Source: Chitinophagales bacterium (GTDB taxonomy: Bacteria; Bacteroidota; Bacteroidia; Chitinophagales; CAIODY01). Taken from it: DNA of 57,651 nt. Below, piece after piece: positions 55,075-57,651 of the stretch (the stretch's first letter is position 1; every line of letters starts with the position of its first letter). A program made the position numbers and the translations under genes. The stretch covers positions 1 to 57,651 of the forward strand of contig CANGEV010000015.1 in assembly GCA_947452995.1 (NCBI GenBank), given 5' to 3'. The notes beneath the pieces are model-generated. The model had not been told where the DNA came from. It worked only from the letters and a program-made list of their open reading frames with translations, and ran no database searches.

Positions 55075-57348
55075 ATGGCATACGATATCGAAATGATTAA
55101 AAACCTCTACGCGCAACTTCCTGCTCGCGTAGCTGCTGCTCGCACTTTGGTGGGGCGCCCTCTCACACTAACTGAGAAAATTCTTTATGCGCATCTTCAC
55201 CCTGAGATGAAGACGCAAAATGGTGGCTTCGAACGCGCTAACAGCTACGTCGATTTCGCTCCAGACCGTGTTGCGATGCAAGACGCCACTGCACAGATGG
55301 CATTGCTTCAATTCATGACCTGCGGTCGTAAAAAAGTCGCTGTTCCTTCTTCTGTTCATTGCGATCACTTGATCAATGCGAAAGAAGGTGCAAAAACAGA
55401 TCTTGACTTTGCAAACAGTGAAAGCAGTGAGGTATTCAATTTCCTTGCTTCCGTTTCTAACAAATATGGTATCGATTTCTGGAAACCAGGTGCTGGTATC
55501 ATCCACCAAATAGTTCTCGAAAACTACGCCTTCCCTGGCGGTATGATGATCGGAACCGACTCTCACACGGTGAATGCAGGTGGCCTTGGTATGATCGCAA
55601 TCGGTGTCGGCGGTGCTGATGCTGTTGATGTAATGGCTGGCCTTCCATGGGAATTGAAGTTCCCTAAATTAATCGGTATCAAATTAACCGGTAAATTAAA
55701 TGGCTGGACTTCCCCTAAAGATGTTATTTTGAAAGTTGCTGGTATCCTTACCGTAAAAGGAGGTACAGGTGCTATCGTAGAATACTTCGGTGAAGGTGCT
55801 ACTTCTATGAGCTGTACCGGTAAAGGAACGATCTGTAACATGGGTGCTGAAATCGGTGCTACGACATCCACTTTCGGCTACGACGAATCAATGAGTCGTT
55901 ATTTAAAAGCTACCGGACGTGCAGATGTTGCGCAATTGGCAGATGCAATCGCAGAACACCTTACCGGCGATGCTGAAGTATATGCTAACCCTGCTCAATA
56001 CTTTGATGAAGTAATTGAAATCAATCTTTCAGAATTAGAACCATATATCAACGGTCCTTTCACACCAGATTTAGCTACGCCAATTTCTAAAATGAAAGAA
56101 GCGATGGTAGCAAATAACTGGCCTGCGAAAATCGAAGTAGGTTTAATTGGTAGCTGTACGAACTCTTCTTATGAAGATATCGCGCGTGCCGTTTCTTTGG
56201 CAAAACAAGTTTCTGAAAAGAACTTGAAATCAAAGGCTGAATTCAATATCAACCCTGGTTCTGAACAAATTCGTTATACCATCGAGCGCGATGGTTTCAT
56301 CGATGTGTTCAACCAAATTGGTGCGAAGGTATTTGCAAATGCATGCGGACCATGTATCGGTATGTGGAGTCGTGTAGGAGCAGAGAAGAAAGAAAAGAAC
56401 AGTATCGTTCATTCGTTCAATCGTAACTTCGCTGCGCGTCAAGATGGTAACCCGAATACCTATGCATTTGTTGCTTCTCCTGAAATTGTTACTGCATTGG
56501 CAATTGCCGGTGATTTAGGATTCAATCCGTTGACAGATTCATTGGTAAATGAGCAAGGTGAAACGGTGATGTTAGATGCACCAAGCGGTGATGAGTTGCC
56601 ATCAAAAGGCTTTGCTGTCGAAGACGCAGGTTTGGTGCAACCAATTGCTGACGGTAGTGGAGTAGTGGTGAATGTTGCAGACGATTCAAAACGTTTGCAA
56701 TTGTTAAGTCCATTTGCAGCTTGGGAAGGCACTGATTTGAGTGGTTTGAAATTGTTGATCAAGGCGAAAGGTAAATGTACAACGGATCATATCTCTATGG
56801 CAGGTCCATGGTTGAAGTTCCGCGGTCACTTGGATAATATCTCGAACAACATGTTGATCGGAGCCGTGAATTTCTTCAATGAAAAAACGAACACGGTAAA
56901 AAATCAGTTGACAAGCGAATACGCTGGTGTTCCGGACGTACAACGTGCCTATAAAGCACAAGGCTTGGGTAGTATCGTGGTAGGTGATGAAAACTATGGT
57001 GAAGGTTCTTCTCGTGAACACGCTGCTATGGAGCCACGTCATCTTGGTGTTCGTGCTATCTTGGTAAAATCATTCGCTCGTATTCATGAAACGAATTTGA
57101 AGAAACAAGGTATGCTAGCTTTGACATTCGCAAATAAGGAAGATTACAACAAGATTCAAGAAGACGATACAATTGATATCGTTGGCTTGACAAGCTTCGC
57201 ACCAAATACGCCATTGACTGTGGTTTTACATCACGCAGATGGTAGCAGTGAAAACATCAATGTAAATCATACCTATAATGAACAACAAATTGGTTGGTTC
57301 AAAAACGGTGGTGCATTGAATGTTATTCGTCGTGAGTTCGGCGCCTAA
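55075..57348 (+). CDS. acn: Aconitate hydratase, mitochondrial-type
   Basis: The 757-residue enzyme isomerises citrate and isocitrate in the citric acid cycle and carries a 4Fe-4S cluster. The three cluster cysteines are C361 in GSCTNSS, and C424 and C427 in [11 protein letters not shown]. The swivel domain motif [19 protein letters not shown] is present. Length and motif spacing fit the mitochondrial-type (ACO2-like) branch of Bacteroidota rather than the longer AcnA. It has its own promoter and terminator, so it is a single-gene unit. Confidence 0.98.
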   Translation: MAYDIEMIKNLYAQLPARVAAARTLVGRPLTLTEKILYAHLHPEMKTQNGGFERANSYVDFAPDRVAMQDATAQMALLQFMTCGRKKVAVPSSVHCDHLINAKEGAKTDLDFANSESSEVFNFLASVSNKYGIDFWKPGAGIIHQIVLENYAFPGGMMIGTDSHTVNAGGLGMIAIGVGGADAVDVMAGLPWELKFPKLIGIKLTGKLNGWTSPKDVILKVAGILTVKGGTGAIVEYFGEGATSMSCTGKGTICNMGAEIGATTSTFGYDESMSRYLKATGRADVAQLADAIAEHLTGDAEVYANPAQYFDEVIEINLSELEPYINGPFTPDLATPISKMKEAMVANNWPAKIEVGLIGSCTNSSYEDIARAVSLAKQVSEKNLKSKAEFNINPGSEQIRYTIERDGFIDVFNQIGAKVFANACGPCIGMWSRVGAEKKEKNSIVHSFNRNFAARQDGNPNTYAFVASPEIVTALAIAGDLGFNPLTDSLVNEQGETVMLDAPSGDELPSKGFAVEDAGLVQPIADGSGVVVNVADDSKRLQLLSPFAAWEGTDLSGLKLLIKAKGKCTTDHISMAGPWLKFRGHLDNISNNMLIGAVNFFNEKTNTVKNQLTSEYAGVPDVQRAYKAQGLGSIVVGDENYGEGSSREHAAMEPRHLGVRAILVKSFARIHETNLKKQGMLALTFANKEDYNKIQEDDTIDIVGLTSFAPNTPLTVVLHHADGSSENINVNHTYNEQQIGWFKNGGALNVIRREFGA

Positions 57349-57373
57349 TCGCATCTCTTTCATTTCATTTTGC

Positions 57374-57409
57374 AAAACCCTTCTTATCTAAATAGGAAGG
57401 GTTTTTTAT
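57374..57409 (+). terminator. Terminator of aconitase
   Basis: AAAACCCTTC (57374-57383) pairs with GAAGGGTTTT (57396-57405), 10 bp, followed by T residues. Confidence 0.93.
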
Positions 57410-57462
57410 TGAAATAAATTAGTCGAAACAAAGGTTAAATATTCTATTCCATTTAATGTAGA

Positions 57463-57651
57463 CCCTGCCGCATGGCAGGGTGACATTTAATCAGGGTGAC
57501 ATTTAATCAGAATTATTTGTTGAATTGCATTTCCAAACCCTGCCGCATGGCAGGGTGACATTTAATCAGAATTATTTGTTGAATTGCATTTCCAAACCCT
57601 GCCGCATGGCAGGGTGACATTTAATCAGAATTATTTGTTGAATTGCATTTC
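57463..57651. repeat. 59-bp tandem repeat with palindromic core, continuing past the window end
   Basis: Palindromic cores CCCTGCC-GCAT-GGCAGGG lie at 57463-57480, 57538-57555 and 57597-57614. Each is followed by TGACATTTAATCAG, then AATTATTTGTTGAATTGC. The last two units have a 59-base period and are identical as far as they can be compared. The first unit has an inner 16-base duplication (57479-57494 and 57495-57510). The core matches the three copies in the purK-dut spacer. Confidence 0.93.

Noticed and set aside
57463-57651. CRISPR array at the window end
   Set aside because: The 59-bp units are identical without variable spacers, and no cas genes are present. It is a tandem repeat.

Overview
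The window comes from a chromosome of the phylum Bacteroidota, most likely Chitinophagales or a relative. The evidence is the type IX secretion/gliding genes porT-gldF-gldG, a SusC/SusD pair, several secreted proteins with type IX C-terminal sorting tails, a split methionine synthase, and the Bacteroidota promoter pattern (TTTG, about 19 bases, TAnnTTTG), which is exact before rpmH and before a lipid A deacylase-like gene. No genus can be named from sequence alone. The window begins inside a 170-bp direct repeat at a tRNA gene and ends inside a 59-bp tandem repeat, so it may be one whole contig broken at repeats.

Layout. 1-360: tRNA-Arg(TCT) with terminator and a duplicated tail. 0.4-6.7 kb: A-type Fe-S carrier, putative porin, menaquinone methyltransferase, porT, gldF, gldG. 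6.7-13.1 kb: flippase, then a SusC/SusD uptake pair. 13.2-14.6 kb: a GT-C membrane glycosyltransferase. 14.6-17.9 kb: a four-gene carotenoid operon (crtD-like, cruF-like, crtZ, lycopene cyclase) whose set of activities fits a monocyclic hydroxylated carotenoid such as saproxanthin. 18.1-21.2 kb: a type IX cargo protein, a small lipoprotein and a membrane protein of unknown function in one operon. 21.2-22.3 kb: recA. 22.5-26.3 kb: methionine synthase split into two genes. 26.3-30.0 kb: a polytopic membrane protein and two GT4 glycosyltransferases. 30.0-33.0 kb: an aminotransferase/omega-amidase pair and an SPFH protein. 33.1-39.6 kb: tetR-tolC-adaptor-RND efflux operon. 39.7-43.5 kb: AIM24-like protein, rpmH, PagL-like deacylase, DUF502 protein, S1/P1-like hydrolase. 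43.5-46.4 kb: an OmpA-like protein and a lipoprotein. 46.6-48.2 kb: purKE. 48.2-48.96 kb: a repeat-rich spacer. 49-50.9 kb: dut, a glycosyltransferase and a DUF1801-like protein. 50.9-55 kb: three secreted surface proteins. 55.1-57.3 kb: aconitase, then tandem repeats.

Most genes are core metabolism or envelope biology: type IX secretion machinery and cargo, glycan assembly and transport, outer-membrane uptake, efflux and carotenoids. I found no defence island, prophage, transposase or CRISPR array, and nothing I would call a clear new molecular system. The items most worth a second look are the palindromic repeat family seen in two distant spacers, the carotenoid operon, the 18-21 kb operon of unknown function, a homopolymer that separates a secreted protein from its natural ATG, a perfect inverted repeat upstream of recA, a likely TetR operator, and -7 boxes that lie directly against start codons (leaderless transcripts).
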